Source: Oscillospiraceae bacterium (GTDB taxonomy: Bacteria; Bacillota; Clostridia; Oscillospirales; UBA929). Taken from it: a DNA stretch of 64,000 bases. The translations under genes were made by a program, and so were the position numbers. Below, in pieces: positions 45,536 through 54,648 of this stretch (its first letter is position 1; each line of letters starts with the position of its first letter). Location of the stretch: assembly GCA_009777475.1 (NCBI GenBank), contig WRLU01000002.1:1-64000 (forward strand). Direction: 5' to 3'. Below the pieces are notes generated by a model, which saw only the letters and a list, made by a program, of their open reading frames with translations, was not told the origin of the DNA and did not search any database.

Positions 45536-46386
45536 CCAAGACAATTCTCAACGTAAAAAACCTATCCAAAAGTTACGGCCCGGTCAAAGCTGTGGACGAC
45601 TTGAGTTTCGCTGTGCCGAAAGGCAGTCTGTTCGCCTTTTTGGGACAGAACGGCGCGGGCAAGAGTACCACGATTAACGTGTTGATTGGACTGCTTGCCA
45701 AAGACGGCGGCGAAATCGTCTATGGCGACGGCGGGAGTTATGCTGATTTCAAGAACAAAATCGGCACGGTGTTCCAAGACAACATACTTGACGAAAACCT
45801 TACTGTTGCTGAAAATATGCGGCTATTCGGCGTGTTGTACTTAAAAGACAAAGCCGAAATCGAGCGGCGGTTTGATGAAATCGTGTCCCTGCTCACAATG
45901 GAAGGCTTTCTCAAACAGCGGGTAAAAACATTGTCCGGCGGTCAAAGGAGAAAGGCGGAAATTGCCCGTGCGTTGTGGTGCAAGCCGGAGATTTTGTTCC
46001 TCGATGAGCCGACAACCGGGCTTGACCCCAAGACCCGTATGCAGGTCTGGGACGTGGTGAACAATCTTCGCAAAAACACAGGCATGACGGTCTTTTTGAC
46101 CACGCACTATATGGAAGAAACCGCTGATGCCGATGAAGTCGTCATCATTCACAAGGGTAAGAAAGCGGCGCAGGGAAGCCCTGCGGAGCTTAAATCGCAG
46201 TATTCCTCTGACCGCTTGCTGATTACCCCGAATGAGGGAGCAGCGTATACAAAAGAAGTCGCCGATACCGGGGAAGCCATTGATTTTCTGCACCAAAATC
46301 GCAGTAATATCCGCTTTTTTGAATCCAAAAAGGGGACGATGGATGATGTGTTCCTAAATGCCGTAGGCGAAAAATTGGAACAATAG
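45532..46386 (+). CDS. ABC transporter ATP-binding protein (ABC-2 exporter 2)
   Basis: A 284-residue ATPase of the DrrA/CcmA type: Walker A GQNGAGKSTT, signature LSGGQRRKAEIARAL, Walker B ILFLDEPTTGLDP, H-loop TTHYMEET, and an extra ~60-residue C-terminal domain typical of drug-export ATPases. The start overlaps the oxidoreductase stop (ATGA). Its permease follows after 134 bases. Confidence 0.92.
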   Translation: MTKTILNVKNLSKSYGPVKAVDDLSFAVPKGSLFAFLGQNGAGKSTTINVLIGLLAKDGGEIVYGDGGSYADFKNKIGTVFQDNILDENLTVAENMRLFGVLYLKDKAEIERRFDEIVSLLTMEGFLKQRVKTLSGGQRRKAEIARALWCKPEILFLDEPTTGLDPKTRMQVWDVVNNLRKNTGMTVFLTTHYMEETADADEVVIIHKGKKAAQGSPAELKSQYSSDRLLITPNEGAAYTKEVADTGEAIDFLHQNRSNIRFFESKKGTMDDVFLNAVGEKLEQ

Positions 46387-46520
46387 CACGTACATTGCTT
46401 CGTTGGCTTCGCTTGAAAACTCGGTCACATACACAAAGTATGCTCCCTCATTTTCTGCGCTTGCCGCCTTGCACTGCACGCACTCTTGCCCCAATTTGGG
46501 AAGAAAGGAATTTTTATAAA

Positions 46521-47408
46521 ATGAAACAAATTCTTGAACTCACCAAGCGCAATATGCGGCTGTTTCTGCGGGATAAGGCAACGGTTTTCTTCTCGTTTTT
46601 GTCCTCTATCATATTGGTTGCGCTGTATTTCCTCTTTATCGCAAATCTTTTCATGCAAGGCTTTGAGCAAAGCGGCTCGGGGTTGACGAACTCTGACGTC
46701 AACTTCATTGTGTACTTGCAAATGATGGCGGGGGTGCTGATTCTAAACTCGCTGTCGCTGTCACTCGGTGCGTTCATCACAGCGGCAAAAGACTTTGAAT
46801 CCCGCCGGGTTGACAACTTCCTGCTAACCACGTTGACAACAGGAAAACTGCTTGTTTCGTATCTTTTAGGCGGATTTGCGGTGTCTTTTACGCTGAACGC
46901 CTTGACGTGGTGCGGAGCGGCGTTGCTGATTGGGATTTTGACCGGACACTTCATCACCGCCGCCACATTGTTTTCGGGGTTTGGGGTATTGGCGGCAGCC
47001 TCTGCAATCAGCGGCGCGATTATGCTGCTGATTACCGCCGTTATACGTTCTAGCGGGGCGTTGGGTGTTATAAGCGGCATTGCGGGGACATTTTTCGGGT
47101 TTTTATGCGGGATTTATATGCCCTACTCCAACTTGGGCGAGGGAACGGCAAAAGTCGGCTCGCTGCTTCCGTATACACACCTTACTATATGGTTCAAGCA
47201 AGTGGTTCTCGGCGATGCGTTCGAGCGGTTGAATATAACAGGAGAATGGCGCGAGGTTTTACTGGACGAAATTTTCTCGGCGGAGAATTTAGGGCTTGTC
47301 GGGTTGGACATAAGCCTGCCGATTATGCTGCTCCTGTGCGGATTGTTCGGAGTTGGCTGTCTTGCGGCGGCGTTTGTTGTACTCCGGAAACGGATGAGGA
47401 GGGGTTAA
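46521..47408 (+). CDS. ABC-2 type transporter permease 2
   Basis: A 295-residue membrane protein from the ATG at 46521 (AAAGGA upstream); the in-frame extension to 46395 is low quality and lies in the gap. Six helices with a long loop after the first, ABC-2 type, ending CLAAAFVVLRKRMRRG. A nearly matching tail occurs as a gene fragment near 51.65 kb, which suggests a second lost copy. Confidence 0.88.
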   Translation: MKQILELTKRNMRLFLRDKATVFFSFLSSIILVALYFLFIANLFMQGFEQSGSGLTNSDVNFIVYLQMMAGVLILNSLSLSLGAFITAAKDFESRRVDNFLLTTLTTGKLLVSYLLGGFAVSFTLNALTWCGAALLIGILTGHFITAATLFSGFGVLAAASAISGAIMLLITAVIRSSGALGVISGIAGTFFGFLCGIYMPYSNLGEGTAKVGSLLPYTHLTIWFKQVVLGDAFERLNITGEWREVLLDEIFSAENLGLVGLDISLPIMLLLCGLFGVGCLAAAFVVLRKRMRRG

Positions 47409-47410
47409 TC

Positions 47411-48304
47411 ATGGATAAATGCCTAACGAGGAAATCGGCAATAAATTTCCTAAAGTTTATGCTATGCGTCGTTATATACGGTGCTGTGTATATTCTTGTA
47501 ATGGGGTTTATGCCCTTCTCACAGGCGTTTACTGATATATCTGAGCAGATAATGGAAACTCAAACAATAGCATCCACACTTACTATGCTATTGCCAATAA
47601 TATGGAACTGTTTTACCGCTTATTACATAATTCGACGTGCGAATATTGGGCGAAAAAAACTGTCCATCCGTCTGCTGTGCGTAATGTTTTTCGTGGTGTA
47701 TTTTGTGCCGCAGGCTTTGGGAGCGGAATCGGCCGATGCGCATGGTATGCCGTGGTATGATTTTATGCTAATCACGATACCGGGTCTGGTTTCGTTATTG
47801 ACGGCGATACCGCTGATGGTGAAGTTTTTCTATAATAAGGATATGGTTGAAATTGTCGATAAACGTGAAAATCCCAAGGTCAAAGATACTGTGATAAAAA
47901 TAGGGATTGGCGGGTTGATCGTTGCGGGAACATATATAATATTTTTACTCACTGTGCAAAGAAATTTCGAGGAATACCGTATGTTCTATGCAGAAACCGC
48001 ATGGATGCAAGCGGCACACGGAGAAAACATCGCCGGAATATTCTATCCGTTATTTTCGATTCCGTTCTTACGCGGGGTAATAAACGGTTTACTCATACTT
48101 CCATTGCTTACGATAATTACCAAGAGCAAGGTTAAGTCCATAACCGCCATATGCTTGGTTCTCCTTGCCCCGGCAGTTGCTTTTGCCGCACCCAATCCAT
48201 TGTTTCCTGATACAGTAAGATTATTGCTTACGGCTTCAATGATAATCACGATGCTGCTTCTCAGTATATTTATAGGGAATGTCATGTGGAAAAACAGGCA
48301 TTGA
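47411..48304 (+). CDS. Multi-spanning membrane protein of the cassette
   Basis: A 297-residue protein from the ATG at 47411, two bases after the permease stop and after a GAGGAGGGG site. About seven hydrophobic segments; no catalytic motif seen. I do not recognise the family. Tight coupling to the permease suggests an accessory membrane component of exporter 2. Confidence 0.8.
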   Translation: MDKCLTRKSAINFLKFMLCVVIYGAVYILVMGFMPFSQAFTDISEQIMETQTIASTLTMLLPIIWNCFTAYYIIRRANIGRKKLSIRLLCVMFFVVYFVPQALGAESADAHGMPWYDFMLITIPGLVSLLTAIPLMVKFFYNKDMVEIVDKRENPKVKDTVIKIGIGGLIVAGTYIIFLLTVQRNFEEYRMFYAETAWMQAAHGENIAGIFYPLFSIPFLRGVINGLLILPLLTIITKSKVKSITAICLVLLAPAVAFAAPNPLFPDTVRLLLTASMIITMLLLSIFIGNVMWKNRH

Positions 48305-48412
48305 ATGAACACGAAGCTGGAGCTTTCGCGGTGCAAAAGGTAAGATGCGGATTATACCACCGTTGGCACAAAAGCCGGAAGATTTAGCATAGAATGAATC
48401 TTTCATGGATAG

Positions 48413-48604
48413 GAAAAAGCATCAATTTGCGTGAACCATACATCATCATCCACAACGTACTTTGCAACCTTTGAAGTGGAAAGCGGCGACAGAATGGAGC
48501 TAAAGGTGCCGGATAAGGAATACGGTATGCTTGTTGAGGGCGATACGGGCAGGCTGACTTTTCAAGGAACGCGGTACAAAGGGTTTGAGCGAAATATAAC
48601 TTGA
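48413..48604 (+). pseudogene. Remnant of a DUF2500 protein
   Basis: An open frame without a start codon encodes the C-terminal part of a DUF2500-type domain, including SSSTTYFATFEVESGD, MLVEGDTGRLTFQGTR and a terminal GFER. The N-terminal membrane part is gone; an in-frame stop lies just upstream. The preceding ~100 bases (48305-48412) show nothing recognisable. A clear sign of gene loss inside the cassette. Confidence 0.75.
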
Positions 48605-48616
48605 TTTGGAGATAAT

Positions 48617-49312
48617 ATGAAGAAAGAATCATTAAAAATCGAAGGCATCCCTGCCATCATATGGGGTGATGAATCAGACAAGGTTTACATCTATGTCCAC
48701 GGAAAAATGGCAAGCAAAGAGGACGCACAAGACTTTGCTAATAAGGCGTTCCCAAAAGGTTATCAGGTTCTTAGCTTTGACCTCCCCGAACACGGCGACC
48801 GCAAAAATGAGAACTATCCCTGTATGGTTTGGAATGGGGTTAATGACCTTGCTGTCATCGGGTGCTATGTTCATCAGCGTTGGAACGATATTAGTGTGTG
48901 CGGCTGCAGTTTGGGTGCTTATTTCAGTCTGCTTGCGTATAAAACCTTGCCAATTAAAAAGTGTCTGTTCCTTTCGCCCATACTTAACATGGAACGCTTA
49001 ATGCAAAATATGATGAAGCTGTTTGACATCAGCGAGGAACTGCTAAAGAAAAAACGGAAAATACCAACGCCAATGGATGAAACACTGTATTGGGATTATT
49101 ATTGCTATGTGAGGGAAAATCCTATTGAAAAATGGAATGTACCGACAACGGTTCTTTACGGCTCGGAGGATAACCTAACCGAAAGGGTTGTTGTGGAAAA
49201 TTTTTCAAAACAATTTGGTTGTGATTTATCTGTATTAGAAGGCGGGGAGCATTGGTTTCACACAGAGAAGCAAGTAGCTTTTCTTGATGAGTGGTTCGAT
49301 AAAAACATGTAG
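48617..49312 (+). CDS. Alpha/beta hydrolase
   Basis: A 231-residue hydrolase: nucleophile motif CGCSLGAY (Ser near residue 97), acid in YGSEDNLTE, His in GGEHWFHTE, plus YVHGKMASKED near the N-terminus as oxyanion region. It resembles small cytoplasmic serine hydrolases found in Clostridia; substrate unknown. A GGAGA site precedes the ATG. Confidence 0.87.
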   Translation: MKKESLKIEGIPAIIWGDESDKVYIYVHGKMASKEDAQDFANKAFPKGYQVLSFDLPEHGDRKNENYPCMVWNGVNDLAVIGCYVHQRWNDISVCGCSLGAYFSLLAYKTLPIKKCLFLSPILNMERLMQNMMKLFDISEELLKKKRKIPTPMDETLYWDYYCYVRENPIEKWNVPTTVLYGSEDNLTERVVVENFSKQFGCDLSVLEGGEHWFHTEKQVAFLDEWFDKNM

Positions 49313-49337
49313 TTTGTAAACTGTGAGGGATTAAGAA

Positions 49338-50480
49338 ATGAAAAAGAAAAAAACTAAAATCAGCCTAAAAAGTCTATTGCCATATGCTTTCTGTGCGGTA
49401 TTGGGGCTTGTGATTGTCTATATCAACGAACGTAATGCGGGAGTGGATGCCGCCGCCGAGGGTTCTTCGCTCGGTATGGAGCTATTAGCTCTGTTGCCGG
49501 TACTTGCATCATTGTTTATCGGCTTTATGCTGCATATCATCTTGCATGAGGCGGGGCATTTAATCGCCGGACTTCTAAGCGGTTATAAATTCACTTCTTT
49601 TAGAGTTGGCAGCATAATGATTAGCAGGCAAGACGGCAAGTTGACATGGGGGAGGTTCTCCATTGCGGGAGCGGGCGGGCAATGTCTCATGTCGCCGCCT
49701 CAGCCCACGAACAACACCTACCCTTTTGCGTTGTATTACCTCGGCGGTGGGCTTATGAATTTTATTGCAAGCGGTATATTCATTGCAGTTTTTCTGCTTA
49801 CAAAAGATACTTTTCAATATTCGGGAGATATTTTCATCACACTTGCCGTAGTGGGAGTGTTTTTGGGACTGATGAACATACTTCCTTTGAAAATCGGCGG
49901 AATTGTCACAGACGGCCACAATGTTATTTTTCTTACGAAAAGCGAAAGGACCCGGCAGGCAAATTGGCTCTTGCTCACCGCAAACGCACGTATTTCTTCG
50001 GGCGAAAGGGCGAAAAACCTGCCCGAAGAATGGTTTGTTTTCCCGGAAAATTACGATTTCAACGACACCTTATCAGCTAACATCGCCACAATGGGACTGG
50101 CCCGATTGATAGACTGCCATAAATTTGATGAAGCCAAAATTTTCGCCCAAACCATCCTCAACAAAGGCGACAAGCTCATAGAATTGCTCAAAAACGAAAC
50201 CCGCTGTGAATTATTGTTTCTTGAAATAATAGGCGAAAAAAGACCGGACGAGATCGAACGTCTATTTACCCCGGAACTCAAAAAATATATAGCGGCAAGT
50301 AAGACGCATCCATCCAAACATAGGTTGATGTATGCTTACGAAAAACTTGTTTCGCAAAACAACGAAAAAGCCCAAAAGAGCCTTGTAGTCTTCAATAAAA
50401 TATGCCTTGCCTATCCTTTTGCCGGCGACCGTGAGAGCGAAAAAGAGTTAATCGGCACTATTGAGGGTTTGGCCGTGTAA
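49338..50480 (+). CDS. M50-type (site-2 protease-like) membrane metalloprotease
   Basis: A 380-residue membrane protein with zinc motif HEAGH (residues 70-74) inside a hydrophobic segment and a later TDGHN (near residue 193) that fits the Asp-Gly ligand of site-2 proteases. About four N-terminal helices, then a soluble ~170-residue helical C-terminus. No PDZ domain. Such proteases cut inside membranes to release regulators or clear peptides; here it may process an exported product of the cassette (inference). SD-like GAGGGA precedes the ATG. Confidence 0.82.
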   Translation: MKKKKTKISLKSLLPYAFCAVLGLVIVYINERNAGVDAAAEGSSLGMELLALLPVLASLFIGFMLHIILHEAGHLIAGLLSGYKFTSFRVGSIMISRQDGKLTWGRFSIAGAGGQCLMSPPQPTNNTYPFALYYLGGGLMNFIASGIFIAVFLLTKDTFQYSGDIFITLAVVGVFLGLMNILPLKIGGIVTDGHNVIFLTKSERTRQANWLLLTANARISSGERAKNLPEEWFVFPENYDFNDTLSANIATMGLARLIDCHKFDEAKIFAQTILNKGDKLIELLKNETRCELLFLEIIGEKRPDEIERLFTPELKKYIAASKTHPSKHRLMYAYEKLVSQNNEKAQKSLVVFNKICLAYPFAGDRESEKELIGTIEGLAV

Positions 50481-50504
50481 TTATAGCAAAGGAGGCAAAC
50501 AACC

Positions 50505-50622
50505 ATGCGTGACGCAGAAAAAACAGTTTCAAGATATGGATAAAGCGAAGCGATTCGGAATGGAAGCCTACTACGCTGAATTGAACAAGAAAATTGAGAT
50601 AAAAGAAAAAGGAGTTACCAAT
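50505..50622 (+). pseudogene. Short frameshifted reading frame before ridA
   Basis: A strong AAAGGAGG site precedes an ATG (50505), but the frame stops after 12 codons (MRDAEKTVSRYG). A second frame then continues (DMDKAKRFGMEAYYAELNKKI) and runs into RidA. Joined, they look like one small degraded gene; alternatively the 12-codon frame is a leader peptide. Confidence 0.4.
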
Positions 50623-50991
50623 ATGTTAAAAATCACAAGGTGCGATATAAACACGGAGTGGGCACACTCCGGTATCATAGAAGCCGGGGGTTTTGTTTAC
50701 ACAAGCTATTGTGTAGGTAATCTCGGCGGAACAATCGAGGAGCAAATTAACGGTGCGTTCAATCACTTAGAAGAGCGGTTAAATAGCGTTGGATTAACCT
50801 TGGAATCGGTTGTAAAGTTTGATGCTCTGTTCAAAAATATATGGGATATTCCGACAATGGAAAAAGTAATAAAAGAACGATTTAATGGGAAATATCCCGC
50901 CCGAAAGTCAATTCAAACTGCGTTCGCACATGAAGACTTGTTGTTTCAAGTTGATGCGGTCGCATATAGGGAGGGAGAGCATGATGCGTAA
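50623..50991 (+). CDS. RidA family protein
   Basis: A 122-residue YjgF/RidA-family protein, which typically hydrolyses reactive enamine/imine intermediates from PLP enzymes. The substrate-contact Arg appears in KYPARKSIQTA (near residue 100); GFVYTSYCVGN and SVVKFDALFKN fit the family. AAAGGAG precedes the ATG at 50623. It overlaps the next gene by 11 bases. Confidence 0.9.
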   Translation: MLKITRCDINTEWAHSGIIEAGGFVYTSYCVGNLGGTIEEQINGAFNHLEERLNSVGLTLESVVKFDALFKNIWDIPTMEKVIKERFNGKYPARKSIQTAFAHEDLLFQVDAVAYREGEHDA

Positions 50992-51400
50992 TCCCGAACA
51001 AACAATTGGAAACTTAATCGACAAGCAAAAAATCTGCCATCTTAGCTCTGTTGACGGCGACGGCTTCCCGAACACAAAAGCCATGCTAAAACCGAGAAAG
51101 CGGGACGGCATAAGGCATATTTATCTATCCACCAATACATCATCAATGAGGGTGGCGCAGTTTCGTGAAAACCCGAAGGCTTGTCTGTACTTCACCGACA
51201 ACCGCTTTTTCAGAGGTGTAATGCTGCTCGGAACGGTGGAAGTCATGGAGGATGCCGAACACAAGGAAATGATTTGGGAAAGCGGCGACACGATATATTA
51301 CTCGCAAGGCGTAAGCGATCCGGATTACTGTGTGTTAAAGTTCACGGCGGTTAAGGGACGGTATTACAGTAATTTCAAGAGTGAGGATTTTGAGGTATGA
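50981..51400 (+). CDS. Pyridoxamine 5'-phosphate oxidase-like flavin protein
   Basis: A 139-residue split-barrel protein of the PPOX/FMN-binding family (general stress protein 26 type). Segments ICHLSSVDGDGFPNTKAM, IYLSTNTSSMR and ACLYFTDN are typical. The start (GGGAGG six bases upstream) overlaps RidA; its stop overlaps the broken GNAT gene. Confidence 0.88.
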   Translation: MMRNPEQTIGNLIDKQKICHLSSVDGDGFPNTKAMLKPRKRDGIRHIYLSTNTSSMRVAQFRENPKACLYFTDNRFFRGVMLLGTVEVMEDAEHKEMIWESGDTIYYSQGVSDPDYCVLKFTAVKGRYYSNFKSEDFEV

Positions 51401-51622
51401 AGCACAAAATTAAAATACAAAAATCCGTAGAATCAGATGCCGCCGAAATACTGCGTCTGCAAACTGAACAGCAATTTTACCATACAGCCGCTGACGCAAA
51501 CTCTTGCGCAGTTGCTTGTTGAATACCAAAAAGGCGTTGTGCTGAAGGCGGTGAAAAACGGCGAAATCATCGGCTCGGCCAGAGCGTATACGGACGGTGA
51601 TACGGTGTTTATCGGCAGGCTG
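51397..51622 (+). pseudogene. Broken GNAT acetyltransferase gene
   Basis: An ATG overlapping the previous stop opens a frame (MKHKIKIQKSVESDAAEIL...) that stops at 51522. A second frame already open from 51437 continues the same protein: PLTQTLAQLLVEYQKGV, KAVKNGEIIGSARAY and FIGRL. This is the N-terminal half of a GNAT N-acetyltransferase with a frameshift near 51470-51500. The acetyl-CoA-binding half is missing. Confidence 0.8.
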
Positions 51623-51699
51623 ATTTTGTGCGGTGTATTTGTCTTGCTTGCCTTGCCGCGGAATTGCTTATTCTGAAAAGACGTATGAGAAGGGCATAG
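51623..51699 (+). pseudogene. Tail fragment of an ABC-2 permease
   Basis: Directly fused to the GNAT remnant, the sequence encodes LCGVFVLLAL in one frame and AAELLILKRRMRRA in another. It parallels the end of permease 2 (LCGLFGVGCLAAAFVVLRKRMRRG). It is a deletion scar with a second frameshift. Confidence 0.7.
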
Positions 51700-51707
51700 C
51701 AATGGCT

Positions 51708-52400
51708 TCAGCGCGGTTGACAGAGAGGGAAAACAGTCCTCAGCATTGTTGTAATATCGGACCATAGGCTGAAATTTTTTAAGCTTTCTAAGTTGCACAT
51801 CATTTTTCGCGGCAATATTTTCAGCAGATATTTTTGCTCTGCATCCCCAGCGTCCTCAAGCACGAGAGCTTCATCCCTGTAGAGCAGGCTGGTTTTTGAA
51901 GTAAGTCCCGCCGGCATCAGCAATGTTGCCATCATTTCTTTGGTATAGTGCTTGACGTATTCCGGAACCTCGGGGCGGGTTCCTACAAATGTCATATCCC
52001 CTGACAATATATTAAATAGCTGCGGCAGCTCATCCAAACGAAGCTGCCTTAGATGCTTGCCTGCCCTAGTAAGCCGATGGTCGCCATTTATCGTGATTTG
52101 TACCGTATCGCCGGGTGGGCTGTGCGTCATTGTGCGAAGCTTGAGAATTTTGTACTCACGACCATATTGCGTAATGCGGATTTGGCGAAACAATGCAGGG
52201 CCATTTGAATCCAATCGAATCCACACAGCTAATACGAGCATAAACGGAAGCAGTGCAACTATCAGCAGTAAAGAAAGAAAAATATCCGCTCCCCTCTTCA
52301 CTGCTAATGATTTTCGCTTTTTAAATAGTATGTCATAATACGGCCTAACATCCTCGTTCCTTACAAAATCAGGCAAATAGTCCCATGCGTATAGCCTCAT
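51708..52400 (-). CDS. Polyprenol-phosphate phosphoglycosyl transferase (bacterial sugar transferase) 1
   Basis: About 230 residues from the ATG at 52400, directly after the aminotransferase stop. One membrane segment (residues ~35-60) precedes the transferase domain with LKLRTMTHSPP, LRQLRLDELPQLFNILSGDM and FVGTRPEVP; the Asp-Glu of DELPQ is the catalytic pair. Such enzymes attach the first sugar phosphate to undecaprenyl phosphate. It ends beside the cassette's permease scar. Confidence 0.9.
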   Translation of the reverse strand: MRLYAWDYLPDFVRNEDVRPYYDILFKKRKSLAVKRGADIFLSLLLIVALLPFMLVLAVWIRLDSNGPALFRQIRITQYGREYKILKLRTMTHSPPGDTVQITINGDHRLTRAGKHLRQLRLDELPQLFNILSGDMTFVGTRPEVPEYVKHYTKEMMATLLMPAGLTSKTSLLYRDEALVLEDAGDAEQKYLLKILPRKMMCNLESLKNFSLWSDITTMLRTVFPLCQPR

Positions 52401-52401
52401 G

Positions 52402-53601
52402 CTAAACCCCGGACTCATTGATGAATACATCCATAACATACTCTGCCTCGTCCCCGGTCAATCCGGTGTGCAGCGGCAGTGTGATTGTATTGCTGTAGGA
52501 ATCGTAGGCATTGGGGCAGTTCTCTATGCGAAAGCCCATGCCACGGTATGCTGTCAGCAATGGCAGCGGCTTAAAATGCACATTAGACGGCACACCCTTT
52601 TGCGCCATCCTTCTCATTATATTGTTACAAGATTCTCTGTCCCTGCCCGGCAAACGGACTAAATATAGGTGACGGGAGGATTGGCCGTGCCGTTCATCGC
52701 GCTGCCACGCCGTTACCTCTTTTTCTGATAGCCGTTTGTCGTAATACTCCGCTATTGCCCTCCTTTTTTTCAGCAGCTTCTCATAGCGTGCAAATTGCAC
52801 TAAGCCAATAGCTGCCGCTACATCTGTCATATTGCATTTATAATATGCCCCAGCCACATCATATTCCCATTCACTCAATGTCTTGTTTTTTTCCAATGCG
52901 TCCTTAGTCTGGCCGTGTAAGGATAAAAGCTTAACACGCCTGTGCCATTCCTCAGGATTTATTCCGTCCCGATGACGCCAAGTTAACGCGCCGCCCTCCC
53001 CTGTTGTAAGATTCTTCACGGCATGAAAAGAAAACGCTGTGAAATCCGCGGCATTTCCGCTCTTTTTATTTTTGCGGCTCGCCCCGAAGCTGTGTGCCGC
53101 ATCCGCTAGTATAATAGGGCGGGAAAATATAGCTTGCTGGTCGTTTTGAGGTCTAAACCGGCCCTTTTTCTCTTCCATAACTTCCAATATCCGTTCATAA
53201 TCGCACATAGCCCCGCCAATATCCACAGGCAGTATGGCTTTCGTTTTTCTGCTGATTGCCTTTTCTATTTGGTCAATGTCCATGTGATATGAATTTTTTT
53301 CTGTGTCTATCAATATTGGTGTGGCCCCAACGTGACAAATGATAGCCGCTGTTGCAGAATAGGTATATGCAGAGGTAATTACCTCGTCACCTGGTCCAAT
53401 ACCCCATGCCCGCAGGGCCATTTCCATGCAGGCTGTTGCAGAATTCAGGCAGACCGCCCTTGGTGTTCCGCAATACTCTGCAAGCCGTTCTTCAAGCTCC
53501 CTTACCCTTGGCCCGGTTGTAATCCAGCCGCTACGTAGAACCTCGGCTACTGCCTCAATCTCCGCTTGAGTAATATCCGGTGGCGAAAATGAAATCTTCA
53601 T
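52402..53601 (-). CDS. DegT/DnrJ/EryC1/StrS aminotransferase (PglE/ArnB type)
   Basis: A 399-residue PLP aminotransferase acting on nucleotide keto-sugars. The family pattern is clear: SGWITTGPRVRELE, AVCLNSATACMEMA, ILADAAHSFGA and the PLP Lys in SFHAVKNLTTGEGG. With the dehydratase and phosphoglycosyl transferases nearby it probably makes a UDP-4-amino sugar for surface glycan. It overlaps or abuts the sugar transferase downstream. The ~230-base gap upstream (53602-53832) holds the tlyA promoter. Confidence 0.93.
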   Translation of the reverse strand: MKISFSPPDITQAEIEAVAEVLRSGWITTGPRVRELEERLAEYCGTPRAVCLNSATACMEMALRAWGIGPGDEVITSAYTYSATAAIICHVGATPILIDTEKNSYHMDIDQIEKAISRKTKAILPVDIGGAMCDYERILEVMEEKKGRFRPQNDQQAIFSRPIILADAAHSFGASRKNKKSGNAADFTAFSFHAVKNLTTGEGGALTWRHRDGINPEEWHRRVKLLSLHGQTKDALEKNKTLSEWEYDVAGAYYKCNMTDVAAAIGLVQFARYEKLLKKRRAIAEYYDKRLSEKEVTAWQRDERHGQSSRHLYLVRLPGRDRESCNNIMRRMAQKGVPSNVHFKPLPLLTAYRGMGFRIENCPNAYDSYSNTITLPLHTGLTGDEAEYVMDVFINESGV

Positions 53602-53715
53602 CCTGCGTTACCTCTTTGCGCTTTATTTGCTTAGAGGTTGGTATTATCCCCATATGCGAAGGAAAATATAACAATCATTTTCTTCATCCGGCCCGATCCC
53701 CGATTAAAAAAGCCC

Positions 53716-53744
53716 TTGCGCCAAGATAAGTCCTGTTGTACAAT
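53716..53744 (+). promoter_or_regulatory. Promoter of tlyA
   Basis: TTGCGC (53716-53721), 17-base spacer, TACAAT (53739-53744), about 80 bases before the start. Confidence 0.6.
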
Positions 53745-53832
53745 TCAAGCATACAGCTTTTGCGGCAAAAAACTGGACAGGCATCGCGGGTTGCTTTCTC
53801 GTGGATGCCCGGACCTGGAAGAGAGAATTAGT

Positions 53833-54648
53833 ATGAAGAAAGAGCGTTTGGATATAACTATCACACAAAGGGGGCTTTGTACCTCCCGCGAACAGGCAAA
53901 GGGCTTGATTATGAGCGGTACGGTATATGTTAACGGCCAGAGGGAAGACAAGCCGGGGCATGCCGTTGGTACGGGGGCTTGTATTGAGATACGCGGCGAG
54001 ACCAACCCCTATGTTAGCCGGGGCGGATTGAAGCTGGAAAAAGCTCTGGAGGTTTTCGGTTTTGACCCAGCGGGTATGCGTGTCCTGGATGTGGGTGCTT
54101 CAACCGGGGGATTTACCGACTGCCTTCTGAAAAATGGAGCATCGCACGTTACGGCGGTAGACGTTGGGTATGGCCAGCTTGCTTGGGCGTTGCGCAACGA
54201 TGAAAGAGTTACAAGCCTGGAGCGTGTTAATATTCGCACTCTTACAAGGGAGGCCATTGGGGCAGTACCTGATTTTGCTGTTATAGACGTTTCGTTTATA
54301 TCCCTTAAATTAGTTTTGCCTTCGGTCATAGCCTTATTGAAGGAAGGCGGGGAAATAATCTGTCTGATAAAACCTCAGTTCGAGGCAGGGAGGGGGCAGG
54401 TTGGTAAAAACGGCGTAATAAAGGACCCTCAGGTACATTTTGAGGTGTTGCGTAATTTTTGCGCCGAGGTCCTTACACTGGGATACCACACTGCCGGGCT
54501 TGATTTTTCCCCAGTCAAAGGCCCAAAGGGGAATATTGAATTTCTAGCGTATTTAATGCCTAAGGAAGAAAAGCATGATCTGTCAGAGGAAAAGATTAGG
54601 GCGGTCGTAGAAGCTGCTCATAGGGAACTGCAGGGAGAACGGTATTAA
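53833..54648 (+). CDS. tlyA: TlyA family rRNA 2'-O-methyltransferase
   Basis: A 271-residue protein from the ATG at 53833: an S4 RNA-binding domain (residues 1-~60, ERLDITITQRGLCTSREQAK) and an FtsJ-like SAM methyltransferase with RVLDVGASTGGFTDCLL, DVGYGQL, DVSFISLKL and KPQFEAGRGQVG. In Clostridia and Bacilli tlyA commonly precedes nadK, as here. It probably methylates 16S and/or 23S rRNA; hemolysin annotations are historical. Confidence 0.94.
   Translation: MKKERLDITITQRGLCTSREQAKGLIMSGTVYVNGQREDKPGHAVGTGACIEIRGETNPYVSRGGLKLEKALEVFGFDPAGMRVLDVGASTGGFTDCLLKNGASHVTAVDVGYGQLAWALRNDERVTSLERVNIRTLTREAIGAVPDFAVIDVSFISLKLVLPSVIALLKEGGEIICLIKPQFEAGRGQVGKNGVIKDPQVHFEVLRNFCAEVLTLGYHTAGLDFSPVKGPKGNIEFLAYLMPKEEKHDLSEEKIRAVVEAAHRELQGERY

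Noticed and set aside
47105..47410. N-terminal extension of the cassette membrane protein
   Set aside because: It is an out-of-frame reading of permease 2; the ATG at 47411 has a strong ribosome binding site.
51397..51699. Programmed frameshift in the GNAT gene
   Set aside because: The downstream half of the enzyme is missing and a permease tail follows in two frames, which is decay rather than recoding.
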